Source: Streptomyces antimicrobicus
Lineage (GTDB): Bacteria; Actinomycetota; Actinomycetes; Streptomycetales; Streptomycetaceae
NCBI RefSeq assembly: GCF_020532625.1
Contig: NZ_JAJAUY010000002.1
Location: forward strand, 62,001-126,000
Reading direction: 5' to 3'
Length of the DNA: 64,000 nucleotides
The notes under the pieces were generated by a model. The model was not told the DNA's origin and did not search any database. It was given only the letters and a program-made list of their open reading frames with translations. Of this stretch, positions 44,325 to 52,214 are shown piece after piece. Made by a program: the position numbers and the translations under genes. Position 1 is the stretch's first letter. Each line of letters starts with the position of its first letter.

Positions 44325-44576
44325 GCTGTTCTCCCGGCCGTCGTCAGTGGTGCGCCGAACCTCCGCGGAACGCGCCCGCGGGGCGAGCCGCCCGGCCAGG
44401 GAAGCCGTGGGAACCGCGAGGAGGTCGTCCGCCGGCCTGCCGGGCCCTCAGACGCTAACCGTGACCCGGCGGGGCGTAGGGGCGCCGCCACCCCGGGCGG
44501 TGCGGCGGAACGATCCCGCATCACCCGAACGCCGTTGCCGCGGGTCGGGCAGAGCAAGGACCCCGGCCGTGCAGGT

Positions 44577-45146
44577 GCCGTCGCGCAGCCCGTCGCCTCC
44601 CAGCCGTTCGCGGCCGACTCGGAGGGCTACAAGTGCTTCCGGATCCCCCAGCTCGTCCCCACCGCGAAGGGGATTTTGGCCAGCGCCGAAGCGGGGTTCG
44701 ACCACTGCGGCGACGCGGGTGACATCGACCTGGTCGCCGAGAAGCGGGCGCTGGGGAACCTCGACGAGCGCGACGGGAAGTGGCTCTCGATCGGCCCCGG
44801 CAAGGCGGTGAAGCTGCCGTCGGGTCCGTACGTGGTCTCGGGTGAGTACCGCCGGGACGTCGTGGCGAACGGTGTCACCCAGTCGTACAGCGGTGCCGTC
44901 TTCTAGCACAGCGACAACGGCCTGGACTGGAGGATCGGCGCCCGTTCCGAGGTGCCGACGGGCCGGGCCGCGCCCAGGGAGCCGTCCACGACCGTGCTGA
45001 AGGACGGCCGGATCTACGTCAGTGCGCGTTCCACGCAGGTGTGCGGTGTCCGTGACCGCCGTCTGGACGCCACGGTCAGAGCCGGTCTGGCTCAGGCTTG
45101 GGAAAGCGCGCGCCGTCCGGACGGCGGCGCCGCCGCGTCGGGCTGA
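44577..45146 (+). pseudogene. decayed secreted sialidase (BNR-type exo-alpha-sialidase)
   Basis: The frame reads ADSEGYKCFRIPQLVPTAKG, then FDHCGDAGDIDLVAEKRALG, NGVTQSYSGAVF, an in-frame TAG at 44904-44906, then HSDNGLDWRIGARSEVPTGR, EPSTTVLKDGRIYVSARS, and it stops at 45144-45146. FRIPQLV (the FRIP arginine box), GDAGDIDLV, the Asp-box-like SDNGLDW and EPSTTVLKDGRIYVSAR are the landmarks of bacterial sialidases in correct order. The spacing is far too short: several hundred bases of blades between them are missing, there is no start or signal peptide, and the propeller's second half is lost. This is clearly a dead, internally deleted gene with premature stop. Confidence 0.85.
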
Positions 45147-45204
45147 GGCCGGTCGGGGGCGCCCGCGCCTCTCCCCCACTCGCGGTGGCCGTACGGGGGC
45201 CGGG

Positions 45205-45687
45205 TCAGGATTGGTCGGGCGTGGGGGCGCCGGAGTGGCGGGACGTCCTTCTTCTGCGGTGGATCAGCGTTCCGCACACCGCGAGGACGAGGACGGCCAC
45301 GGCGGACACGCCGAGGGCCGTCCGTTCGGCGAAGAGCCTGCTCAGCACTTCGAGCACGCCGATGCCCGCGGTCGCGTAGAGCAGGGCCCACGCCGCTCCG
45401 CCGAGGAACAGGGCGGGGAGGTAGCGCGGCAGCGGCATGCGCATGCTGCCCGCCAGGAAGTTGGCGGCGGTCTGGAGGCCGACGGTCAGGAAGGAGACGG
45501 CCACCACCGGCGCGCCCCACCGCTGGATCGCCCGTTCCACGCGCTGGAACTTCGCCGAGGAGATCCGCTCGGCGAACCTGCTGCGCCGGGCACCGGCGCC
45601 GGCGAGCCATCCGACGGCGAACGTCCCTCCGGCGCGGAGCAGGACGATCAGGTACAGGGCTCCGGCCGTCAGCGCGATCTTATCCAC
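45205..45687 (-). CDS. small VTT/DedA-like membrane protein (160 aa)
   Basis: GTG 45687 start with GAGG upstream; an in-frame GTG at 45786 would add 33 basic residues of poor composition. Hydrophobic segments are IALTAGALYLIVLLRAGGTF, APVVAVSFLTVGLQTAANFL and YLPALFLGGAAWALLYATAG, with a final helix ALGVSAVAVLVLAVC. The Arg-Trp-Gly-Ala-Pro...LQTAAN arrangement resembles the VTT (SNARE-associated/DedA) domain of lipid scramblase-like membrane proteins. The length is shorter than typical DedA (about 200). The iron-box-like site 176 bases upstream may regulate it. Confidence 0.78.
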   Translation of the reverse strand: MDKIALTAGALYLIVLLRAGGTFAVGWLAGAGARRSRFAERISSAKFQRVERAIQRWGAPVVAVSFLTVGLQTAANFLAGSMRMPLPRYLPALFLGGAAWALLYATAGIGVLEVLSRLFAERTALGVSAVAVLVLAVCGTLIHRRRRTSRHSGAPTPDQS

Positions 45688-45862
45688 GACGCCTCGTCCC
45701 GAGCTCCGCCCCGCAGTCCGGCAGGCCCGACGTCCGCGTCCGGTGTCCCGCTCCAGCGGGCGCACGACGCGGACAAGCCCGGTCACCGTCTCGCACCTGT
45801 GCCCTGCCTCTGCCCGTACGTCCTGTGGTTCGCCGCGTGCGGCACCTGATCCGAACCTACGG

Positions 45863-45881
45863 TCAGGCTAGGTAAGCCTAA
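45863..45881. promoter_or_regulatory. candidate DmdR1/IdeR iron box
   Basis: TCAGGCTAGGTAAGCCTAA matches the actinobacterial iron-box consensus at about 14 of 19 positions and has the inverted repeat AGGCT/AGCCT. It sits between two minus-strand genes, 176 bases upstream of the VTT membrane gene and just past the end of the hydrolase-like gene. No siderophore or iron transport gene is adjacent. Confidence 0.55.
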
Positions 45882-45909
45882 CCGAACTGGCATCCGGGGG
45901 TACAGGGTG

Positions 45910-46782
45910 TCACGGCGTCCGCGGTCCTCCTACGAGCGCCAGCATCGCCTCGGCGACCTCGCCGACCGCCGCGTCGGGGACCGCGGTGGCGGCCCCTTCG
46001 AGGACGAGCAGCCGCGCTCCGCGGATCTCACGCGCGAGCGCCTCGGCGTTGCCGACGGGGAAGAACCGGTCGTGGCGGCCGTGGACGACGAGCGTGGGGA
46101 CGTCGATCTCGGGCAGGCGCTCGCGCCAGCGGGGTGCGCAGTCGAGCCGGGAGAAGACGAGGCCCAGGTGGTTGGCCATCTGGACCGGGGGCGCGGTGCC
46201 CGGCGTGCGGTCCCAGATGCGCTCGGCCGTCGCGCGCGCCGCGGCGGGGTCGTCGCCTCGGATCCGCGCGCCGGTGGCGGCGAACTCCGCGACCGCCTCG
46301 CGGTCGGCCCAGTCGGGCATCGGGCGCGCGAACAGCCGGCTCATCGTCTCCTGGTCATGGTCGGGGAGGTCCTCGTCGGGCGGGCCGGGGGCGACCGGGC
46401 GGGTGCCGACCAGGGTGAGCGCCGAGAACGCGCCGGGGTGGTCGAGCACGGCCACCTGGGCGACCATCCCGCCGACGCCGATCCCCGCGAGGTGCGCCGG
46501 TCCCCCGCCGAGGGCGTGCACGAGGGCCGCCGCGTCGGCGGCGAGGCCGCGCAGGGTGTAGGCGGGCGCCAGGGGGTCCACCGTGGTCGACTCCCCGCTG
46601 TCGCGGAGGTCGTAGCGCACCACGCGGCGCCCGCCGGCGGCGAGGCGCTCGCACAGCGCGTCGGGCCAGGAGAGCATCGTCGTCCCGCCCGCGAGCAGGA
46701 CGAGGGGCGCGTCGGGGTCGCCGAAGGACTCGATGCCCAGGGCGATGCCGTGGACGTGGATGCGGACGTCGCTCGTGGCCAC
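45910..46782 (-). CDS. alpha/beta-hydrolase-fold protein without catalytic Ser and His (290 aa)
   Basis: GTG 46782 start. The fold is clear: HVHGIALGIESFGDPDAPLV, LLAGGTTMLSWPDALCERLA, RVVRYDLRDSGEST, DIDVPTL-type strand (EIDVPTLVVHGRHDRFFP with the acid Asp). But the nucleophile elbow, normally GxSxGG, reads AGIGVGGMVAQ, with Gly where Ser should be, and the usual GAGH near the end is GAATAVPD, with no His. All other landmarks are intact and codon use is normal, so it is not a decayed gene but likely a non-hydrolytic relative, a binding protein or an enzyme of altered chemistry. Only 4 bases separate it from a 19-codon ORF upstream. Confidence 0.88.
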   Translation of the reverse strand: MATSDVRIHVHGIALGIESFGDPDAPLVLLAGGTTMLSWPDALCERLAAGGRRVVRYDLRDSGESTTVDPLAPAYTLRGLAADAAALVHALGGGPAHLAGIGVGGMVAQVAVLDHPGAFSALTLVGTRPVAPGPPDEDLPDHDQETMSRLFARPMPDWADREAVAEFAATGARIRGDDPAAARATAERIWDRTPGTAPPVQMANHLGLVFSRLDCAPRWRERLPEIDVPTLVVHGRHDRFFPVGNAEALAREIRGARLLVLEGAATAVPDAAVGEVAEAMLALVGGPRTP

Positions 46783-46786
46783 CGCG

Positions 46787-46846
46787 TCACCTGCCGATCG
46801 TGGTGCTGCCGCCCCGGGGGGCGACGTCGGTGAGGGTTTCCGTCAT
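46787..46846 (-). CDS. possible 19-codon leader ORF
   Basis: ATG 46846 to TGA 46787 encodes MTETLTDVAPRGGSTTIGR, four bases before the GTG of the hydrolase-like gene. G/C-rich third positions fit coding sequence, but it is too short to judge. It could be a coupling leader or the remains of an upstream gene's start. Confidence 0.25.
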   Translation of the reverse strand: MTETLTDVAPRGGSTTIGR

Positions 46847-47143
46847 GCCGAGGCAGACCCGCTTCGCCGCCCGAACTCATCGCTCGCGCGACGACCGGAC
46901 TCCACGGAGCCGGTGTAGGCGCTGGTGTTCCGCCGGCTGACCGCACGGGACCGGCGGACCGCGGGATCGGATGGTCGTACCCAGGCGCTACAGTGTGCGC
47001 CGCGGCCGAGACGGCTGACTACCGTGCTCGTCGGGCAGGGCCCGCCGCAGCGCCTTTGACGTTCCGTCGGGGCGTACGGGGGCCGGCCGCCCGGCTGTTG
47101 CGGCGCGTCCCCGTTCGGAAGACGACAAGCAGCCAGGAGATCC
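46847..47143. other. intergenic, promoter region of the secreted beta-sandwich gene
   Basis: Carries CAGGAGATCC, the Shine-Dalgarno of the secreted protein, at its right end. CACCGGAGCCGGTG-like symmetry near 46902-46915 is the only other structure noticed. No gene seen. Confidence 0.5.
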
Positions 47144-47791
47144 ATGAGAAAGAGAGCGCGGAGAGCGAGCATGCTCGCCGCCGCCACCGCCGTGGCGGCC
47201 ACGGGCGTGTTCGTGGCCGCACCGAGCGCCAGCGCGGGTACGTCCGAGGTGGTCAACGCCGGCTTCGAGAGCGGCAACGCGTCCTGGCACGAGAAGGTGA
47301 CCCCGTTCGGCGGGCACCCCATCAACAACTCCTCCGCATGGCCGGCCCGCTCGGGCACCGGCAAGGCGGAGCTGGGCGGCCAGGGCCTGACCGGCATGAG
47401 CCGCATCTCCCAGCAGGTCACCGTCCCGGCGTACCGGGTGCCGGTGCTGTCGTTCTGGGTCCGCAGCGACGTCGTGGCCGGCGGGACGTCCGGCTTCGGC
47501 TTCCGCCAGCTGGTCGTGGAGGCCACGGCGGACGACGGAACGCCGTACGAGCTGCACGACCGCATGAACAAGGGCGGGACGAGCGGTTCCTACGAGCGGG
47601 TGACGGTCACGCTGCCCGACGCCTTCTACCGGTCCTCCCCGCAGAAGGTGAACATCAGCTTCACCGTGATCGAGGACGCGGCGAACCGGATGCCGTTCCT
47701 GATCGATGACGTCACCATGGAGTACCGCTTCAGGACGATCGACCGTCCGGTGATCATCCCCGGCGGGATCTTCCGGCCCGTCGCAGGCTGA
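47144..47791 (+). CDS. secreted beta-sandwich-type protein, carbohydrate-binding-like (215 aa)
   Basis: ATG 47144 with AGGAG 7 bases upstream. A signal peptide (RKRARRASMLAAATAVAATG, VFVAAPSASA) is followed by a beta-rich domain that opens with VVNAGFESGNASWHEKVTPF. It continues with SWPARSGTGKAELGG-like sequence (SSAWPARSGTGKAELGGQGL), SQQVTVPAYRVPVLSFWVRS, ADDGTPYELHDRM and FLIDDVTMEYRF. The N-G-F-E...G...W start, the SFWVR strand and the closing IDDV are typical of CBM-like jelly-roll modules on secreted enzymes; here the domain stands alone. The ligand is unknown. It is the last gene before the homopolymer junction. Confidence 0.85.
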   Translation: MRKRARRASMLAAATAVAATGVFVAAPSASAGTSEVVNAGFESGNASWHEKVTPFGGHPINNSSAWPARSGTGKAELGGQGLTGMSRISQQVTVPAYRVPVLSFWVRSDVVAGGTSGFGFRQLVVEATADDGTPYELHDRMNKGGTSGSYERVTVTLPDAFYRSSPQKVNISFTVIEDAANRMPFLIDDVTMEYRFRTIDRPVIIPGGIFRPVAG

Positions 47792-47811
47792 TCCTTTCCC
47801 GTGGGCCGGCG

Positions 47812-48046
<235 letters not shown>

Positions 48047-48049
48047 CCC

Positions 48050-48346
48050 GCGCCCGCGCACCCGGACGCCGTTCACCCGGACGCCGCGCCCCCGCAGGCG
48101 GCGCACCCGCACATCCCGGACCCGCACACCCCGGACCCGCACACCCCGGACCCGGACGCCGCCCACCCGGCCGCCGCCTTCGGCGACAGCGCCGACGCCG
48201 CCGGCGCCGCGCGGCCCGCCGCCGTCCTGGTGGGCTACCCCGCGGCCGACCACCCCCGCGCCCGCTACCCCCGCCCCGCCGCGGGGCGCCCGCCCGCCCC
48301 CGCGTCGGACGGGGCGCAGCACCGTGGCGGTGGCCCGTGGCGCTGA
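48050..48346 (+). CDS. C-terminal part of an unknown protein, 5' end lost in the junction
   Basis: From about 48050 the frame regains normal coding composition. It reads APAHPDAVHPDAAPPQAAHP, then a HPHIPDPHTPDPHTPDPD repeat, then AAVLVGYPAADHPRARYPR and a Gly/Trp tail, stopping with TGA at 48344-48346 inside the ATG of the Stealth gene (TGATG). Because of that overlap it is probably the first gene of the glycan operon, or the one before. The His-Pro-Asp repeat looks like a linker or tail. Function unknown; the N-terminus cannot be recovered from this sequence. Confidence 0.6.
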   Translation, partial: APAHPDAVHPDAAPPQAAHPHIPDPHTPDPHTPDPDAAHPAAAFGDSADAAGAARPAAVLVGYPAADHPRARYPRPAAGRPPAPASDGAQHRGGGPWR

Positions 48347-50100
48347 TGAATCCCGAGGCCTCCTCGCTGGTGGCCGCCTACCGCACGCTGCTGCCCGGCG
48401 CGCTGCGCCGCGGGCTGGCCCGGCGGGTGCCGCCGCGGCTGCGGGCCCTGGTCAAGCGGCTGCTGCGGCGGCTGCAGCTCGGGGTGGGGCTCGGCCGGGC
48501 GCTGCGCACCCGTCGCGCCCGGCGACGCTGGCCGCACCTGTTCGACCAGGGGGAGCGGCTCGCCGCCCTCCTCGACCGCGGCGCCCGGATCGCCCTGGTC
48601 CGGCCCACCGCCTCCCCGCTCGGACTGCGCGAGGCCAACCTCGAACTCGTCGTGAGCGCCCTGGAGGAAGCCGGGATCGACTACTTCGCCGTCCGCGGGA
48701 CCGACGCCTTCCGTGCCTGCTTCGCCGTCCGGGCCGCCGACCGCGCCCGGGTCACGGCCGCGCTCACCGCGAGCGGCCGCCGCTGCCCGCTGTACGTCGC
48801 CCGCGGCGACCGGCCCCGCCCCGGCGACCGCAGCGCGCTCACCGGCTCCCGCCGCGCCCGCCGGATGTCCGCCGAGGCCGGCGTGCTGCGCGTGGGCATG
48901 CTCTGGCGGGACCCGGGCGGCTCCCTCTCCCTCGGCCTGGAGTTCGGCACCGACATCGAGTTCTGGCAGGACGAGCACCGGCACCTGGTGGCGCCCCGCC
49001 CCAACCGGGTCACCGACGAGGTCCCCGCCGACACCCCGCGCGTGGAGGTGCCCGTCGCCCGGCTGACCCCGTTCGCCGCGCGGCACACCCGCCGCACCCG
49101 CGCCGTCCGCACCCTGCGGCCGTACGCGGCGGCCCTGCCCGAGGACATACGCTTCCCCGTCGACGTCGTCTACACCTGGGTCGACGGCAGCGACCCGGTC
49201 TGGCAGGAGCGCCGCCGCGCCCACGGCGACGGCGGCTACCACGCCGAGGCGGCCAACCCCGCCCGGTACATCAACCGCGACGAACTGCGGTACTCCCTGC
49301 GTTCCCTGGAGCAGAACGCCCCCTGGGTCCGCCACGTCTTCCTGGTCACCGACCGCCAGCGTCCGGCCTGGCTGGAGGAGGGCCATCCGCGGCTGACCGT
49401 CGTCGACCACACCGAGATCTTCGAGGACCCCGCCGCCCTGCCCACCTTCAACTCGCACGCCATAGAGAGCCGGCTGCACCACATCGACGGCCTGGCCGAG
49501 CACTTCCTGTACTTCAACGACGACATGTTCCTCGGCACCCCCGTCACCCCGCAGGACTTCTTCCTCTCCAACGGCATGACCCGCGCCTTCCTGTCCCCCT
49601 CCCAGGTCCCCTACGACGCCCCGAGCCCCCTGGACCGCCCGGTCGACGCGGCCGGCAAGAACAACCGGCGCCTGATCGAGGAGACCTTCGGCCCGACCCT
49701 CGTGCAGAAGCTGCGGCACGCCCCGTACCCGCTGCGCCGCTCGCTGCTGCTGGAGATCGAGCACCGGTTCGCCGACGTCCACCGGGCCACCGGCGCCAGC
49801 CGGTTCCGCAGCGCCACCGACATCTCCATCCCGTCCTCGCTGTACCACTACTACGCCTACCTCACCGGCCGGGCCGTCCCCTCCGACATCAGCCACGCCT
49901 ACCTGGCCCTGGACCGCCCCGAGATCGAGCGCCGGCTCGGCATCCTGCTGGCCCGCCGCGACCGCCAGGCCTTCTGCATCAACGACACGGTCTCCGACGG
50001 CCGGGACGTCGAGCGCCAGGCGCGGATGGTGCGCGACTTCCTCGACGCCTACTTCCCGGTGCCCGGCCCGTTCGAACGGAAGGAGTCCCCGGCCCGATGA
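48346..50100 (+). CDS. Stealth family phosphotransferase (584 aa)
   Basis: ATG 48346 overlaps the upstream stop; GTG 48337 in the same frame is an alternative. All four Stealth regions are present: CR1 FPVDVVYTWVDGSDPVWQ, CR2 RDELRYSLRSLEQNAPWVRH to EHFLYFNDDMFLG, CR3 EIEHRFADVHRATGASRFRS and SSLYHYYAYLTG, CR4 FCINDTVSDGRD and RDFLDAYFPVPGPFE. Stealth proteins are hexose-1-phosphate transferases that build phosphodiester-linked capsule or wall polymers. The N-terminal 270 residues are an extra domain seen in actinobacterial members. It is co-translated with the next three genes, so an extracellular phospho-glycan pathway is likely. Confidence 0.93.
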   Translation: MNPEASSLVAAYRTLLPGALRRGLARRVPPRLRALVKRLLRRLQLGVGLGRALRTRRARRRWPHLFDQGERLAALLDRGARIALVRPTASPLGLREANLELVVSALEEAGIDYFAVRGTDAFRACFAVRAADRARVTAALTASGRRCPLYVARGDRPRPGDRSALTGSRRARRMSAEAGVLRVGMLWRDPGGSLSLGLEFGTDIEFWQDEHRHLVAPRPNRVTDEVPADTPRVEVPVARLTPFAARHTRRTRAVRTLRPYAAALPEDIRFPVDVVYTWVDGSDPVWQERRRAHGDGGYHAEAANPARYINRDELRYSLRSLEQNAPWVRHVFLVTDRQRPAWLEEGHPRLTVVDHTEIFEDPAALPTFNSHAIESRLHHIDGLAEHFLYFNDDMFLGTPVTPQDFFLSNGMTRAFLSPSQVPYDAPSPLDRPVDAAGKNNRRLIEETFGPTLVQKLRHAPYPLRRSLLLEIEHRFADVHRATGASRFRSATDISIPSSLYHYYAYLTGRAVPSDISHAYLALDRPEIERRLGILLARRDRQAFCINDTVSDGRDVERQARMVRDFLDAYFPVPGPFERKESPAR

Positions 50101-52214
50101 AGATCTCCTTCCTGATCAACAACATCTACGGCATCGGCGGCACCAACCGCACCGTCATCAACCTCGCCGAGGCGCTCTCCGCCGACCACGAGGTGGAGAT
50201 CGTCTCCGTCTTCCGGCGGACCAACGCCGCCCCCCGGTTCGAGATCTCGCCCCAGGTCACCGTGCGGCCCCTGGTCGACCTGCGGCCCGGCCCGGCCGGC
50301 GCCGACCGGGGCGACCCGCTGCTCGGGACGCCGACGGCCGTGGTCCCGCGGCAGGAGGAGTTCCACGGCCAGTACAGCGAGCTGTCCGACCGGCGCATCA
50401 TCGAGTACCTGACGAAGACGAACGCCGATGTCGTCGTCGGCACCCGCCCCAGCCTCAACCTGTTCGTCGCGCGGTACACCCGCGACTCCGCCCTGCGCGT
50501 CGCCCAGGAGCACATGACCCACCTGGCCGTCCCGCCGGCCGTGCGCGCCGAGATGGCCCGGGTCTACCCCCGCCTGGACGCCGTCACCACTGTCACCGAC
50601 GCCGACGCCCGCTCCTTCCTGGAGCACACGCCGGTCCCGCCGGACCTGCCCGTGGTCGCCATCCCCAACAGCGTGCCCGAGCCGGAGGTGCGCCCCGCCA
50701 CCGACGAGGACCGCAAGATCATCGTCGCCGCGGGCCGGATGCACCGCGTCAAGCGCTACGACCTGCTGCTGCGCGCCTTCGCCCAGCTCGCGGGGGACTT
50801 CCCCGACTGGCACCTGCGCATCTACGGCGACGGCGGCGAGGCCGGCCGGCTGCGCACCCTCGTCCACGACCTCGGCGTGGCCGGGCAGGTGCTGCTGATG
50901 GGCGGCTTCTCCCCGATCGAGTCCGAGTGGGCCAAGGGCTCGATCGCCGCGGTCACCTCCAGCGCCGAGTCGTTCGGCATGACCCTGGTCGAGGCCATGC
51001 GCTGCGGGTTGCCGGTGGTCTCCACCGACTGCCCCGTCGGCCCGCGCGAGATCGTCCGGCACGGCGAGGACGGCCTGCTCGTCACCAACGGCGACGCCGA
51101 CGCCGTCGCCGCCGGGCTGCGCGCCCTCATGGCCGACCCGGGCCTGCGCCGCCGGATGGCGCACGCCGCCCTGCGCAACTCCGCCCGCTACGACCCCGCC
51201 GTGATCGCCGCCCGCTACGTCGAGCTGTTCGAGGACGCCGCCCGCCGCCGCACCGCCACGGCCGGCCGCGGCTACCGCGCGCCCTCGGCCAAGCCGCTCG
51301 GCCGCGCCCCGGGCACCAGCGCCGCACCGGCCACCGTGCGCGACGCGGTCTGCCACGTCACCGCGGTCGGCCACGCCCGGCTCGCCCTGCGCCTGGACGG
51401 GCCGACCGACGGCCGGCACCGCTGGAGCTTCCTGCTGCGCGAACAGGCGCCCGCCGCCAAGCGGCGGCCCGACCTGCCGCTGGCCACCGAGCGCACCGCC
51501 CGCGACAACGGCGGCACCCGCTGCACCGCCGAGATCGGCCCCGAGGCCCTGACCCACCTGGGCGACGGCCGCTGGAAGGTGCTGGTGCGCTCCGCCAAGG
51601 GCGAGCTGGTCCACGTCCGGGCCGGCATCCGCGACACCCGCGCGCTGCTCGACGTACGCGCCCGGATGCTGGCCGACGGCACCGACGGCGGCCCCGTGCT
51701 GTGGAACCTGCCCTACGCCCTGCCGGGCGGCAAGCTCATGCTGCGCACCATCCACCGGGCCTCGCACGCCGAGGTCCGCGCCGTACGGGTCGGGGACGAC
51801 ACCATCGACGTGTCCGCCGTCCTGATGGGCGCCCTGCGGACGGCCCCAGGTGCCCGCCTGGTCCTCACCCGGCGCGGCCACCACCGGGCCGAACTGTCCG
51901 TCCCCGCCGAGATCCGGCCCGGTGGCGAGTTCCACGCGCGGCTCCCGCTCCAGCAGGCCGTCGAGAGCCGGCTGGAGCGGTGGGAGGACTGGGACTGGTG
52001 GGTCGAGCCGGATCCGCGGCTGCGGCGGCGGGTGCGCGTGTGCCACCTGTTCGAGGACTTCCCCGACGTCAAGAGCGCCTTCGCCTACCCGGCCGTGCCG
52101 GTCAAGGAGCTGGAGGACCCGCGCTTTGTCCAGATCTATCCGTCGCGGCCGGTCCGGGTCCGGCCGTACTGCTCCGTGTCCGGGGCCATGGCAATGAATG
52201 TGGTGGACCGATGA
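50097..52214 (+). CDS. GT4 glycosyltransferase with C-terminal extension (705 aa)
   Basis: ATG 50097 overlaps the Stealth stop (ATGA). GT-B fold: MKISFLINNIYGIGGTNRTV at the N-terminus, FSPIESEWAKGSIAAVTSSA and ESFGMTLVEAMRCGLPVVST (EX7E motif) in the C-lobe, with IIVAAGRMHRVKRYDLLLRA and LRIYGDGGEAGRL as the nucleotide-sugar strand region. After about residue 395 there is an extra 300-residue beta-rich region (LDGPTDGRHRWSFLLREQAP, WKVLVRSAKGELVHVRAGIR) seen behind actinobacterial GT4 enzymes of Stealth operons. It probably adds a sugar to the polymer whose phosphate links are made by the neighbour. Donor unknown. Confidence 0.92.
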   Translation: MKISFLINNIYGIGGTNRTVINLAEALSADHEVEIVSVFRRTNAAPRFEISPQVTVRPLVDLRPGPAGADRGDPLLGTPTAVVPRQEEFHGQYSELSDRRIIEYLTKTNADVVVGTRPSLNLFVARYTRDSALRVAQEHMTHLAVPPAVRAEMARVYPRLDAVTTVTDADARSFLEHTPVPPDLPVVAIPNSVPEPEVRPATDEDRKIIVAAGRMHRVKRYDLLLRAFAQLAGDFPDWHLRIYGDGGEAGRLRTLVHDLGVAGQVLLMGGFSPIESEWAKGSIAAVTSSAESFGMTLVEAMRCGLPVVSTDCPVGPREIVRHGEDGLLVTNGDADAVAAGLRALMADPGLRRRMAHAALRNSARYDPAVIAARYVELFEDAARRRTATAGRGYRAPSAKPLGRAPGTSAAPATVRDAVCHVTAVGHARLALRLDGPTDGRHRWSFLLREQAPAAKRRPDLPLATERTARDNGGTRCTAEIGPEALTHLGDGRWKVLVRSAKGELVHVRAGIRDTRALLDVRARMLADGTDGGPVLWNLPYALPGGKLMLRTIHRASHAEVRAVRVGDDTIDVSAVLMGALRTAPGARLVLTRRGHHRAELSVPAEIRPGGEFHARLPLQQAVESRLERWEDWDWWVEPDPRLRRRVRVCHLFEDFPDVKSAFAYPAVPVKELEDPRFVQIYPSRPVRVRPYCSVSGAMAMNVVDR

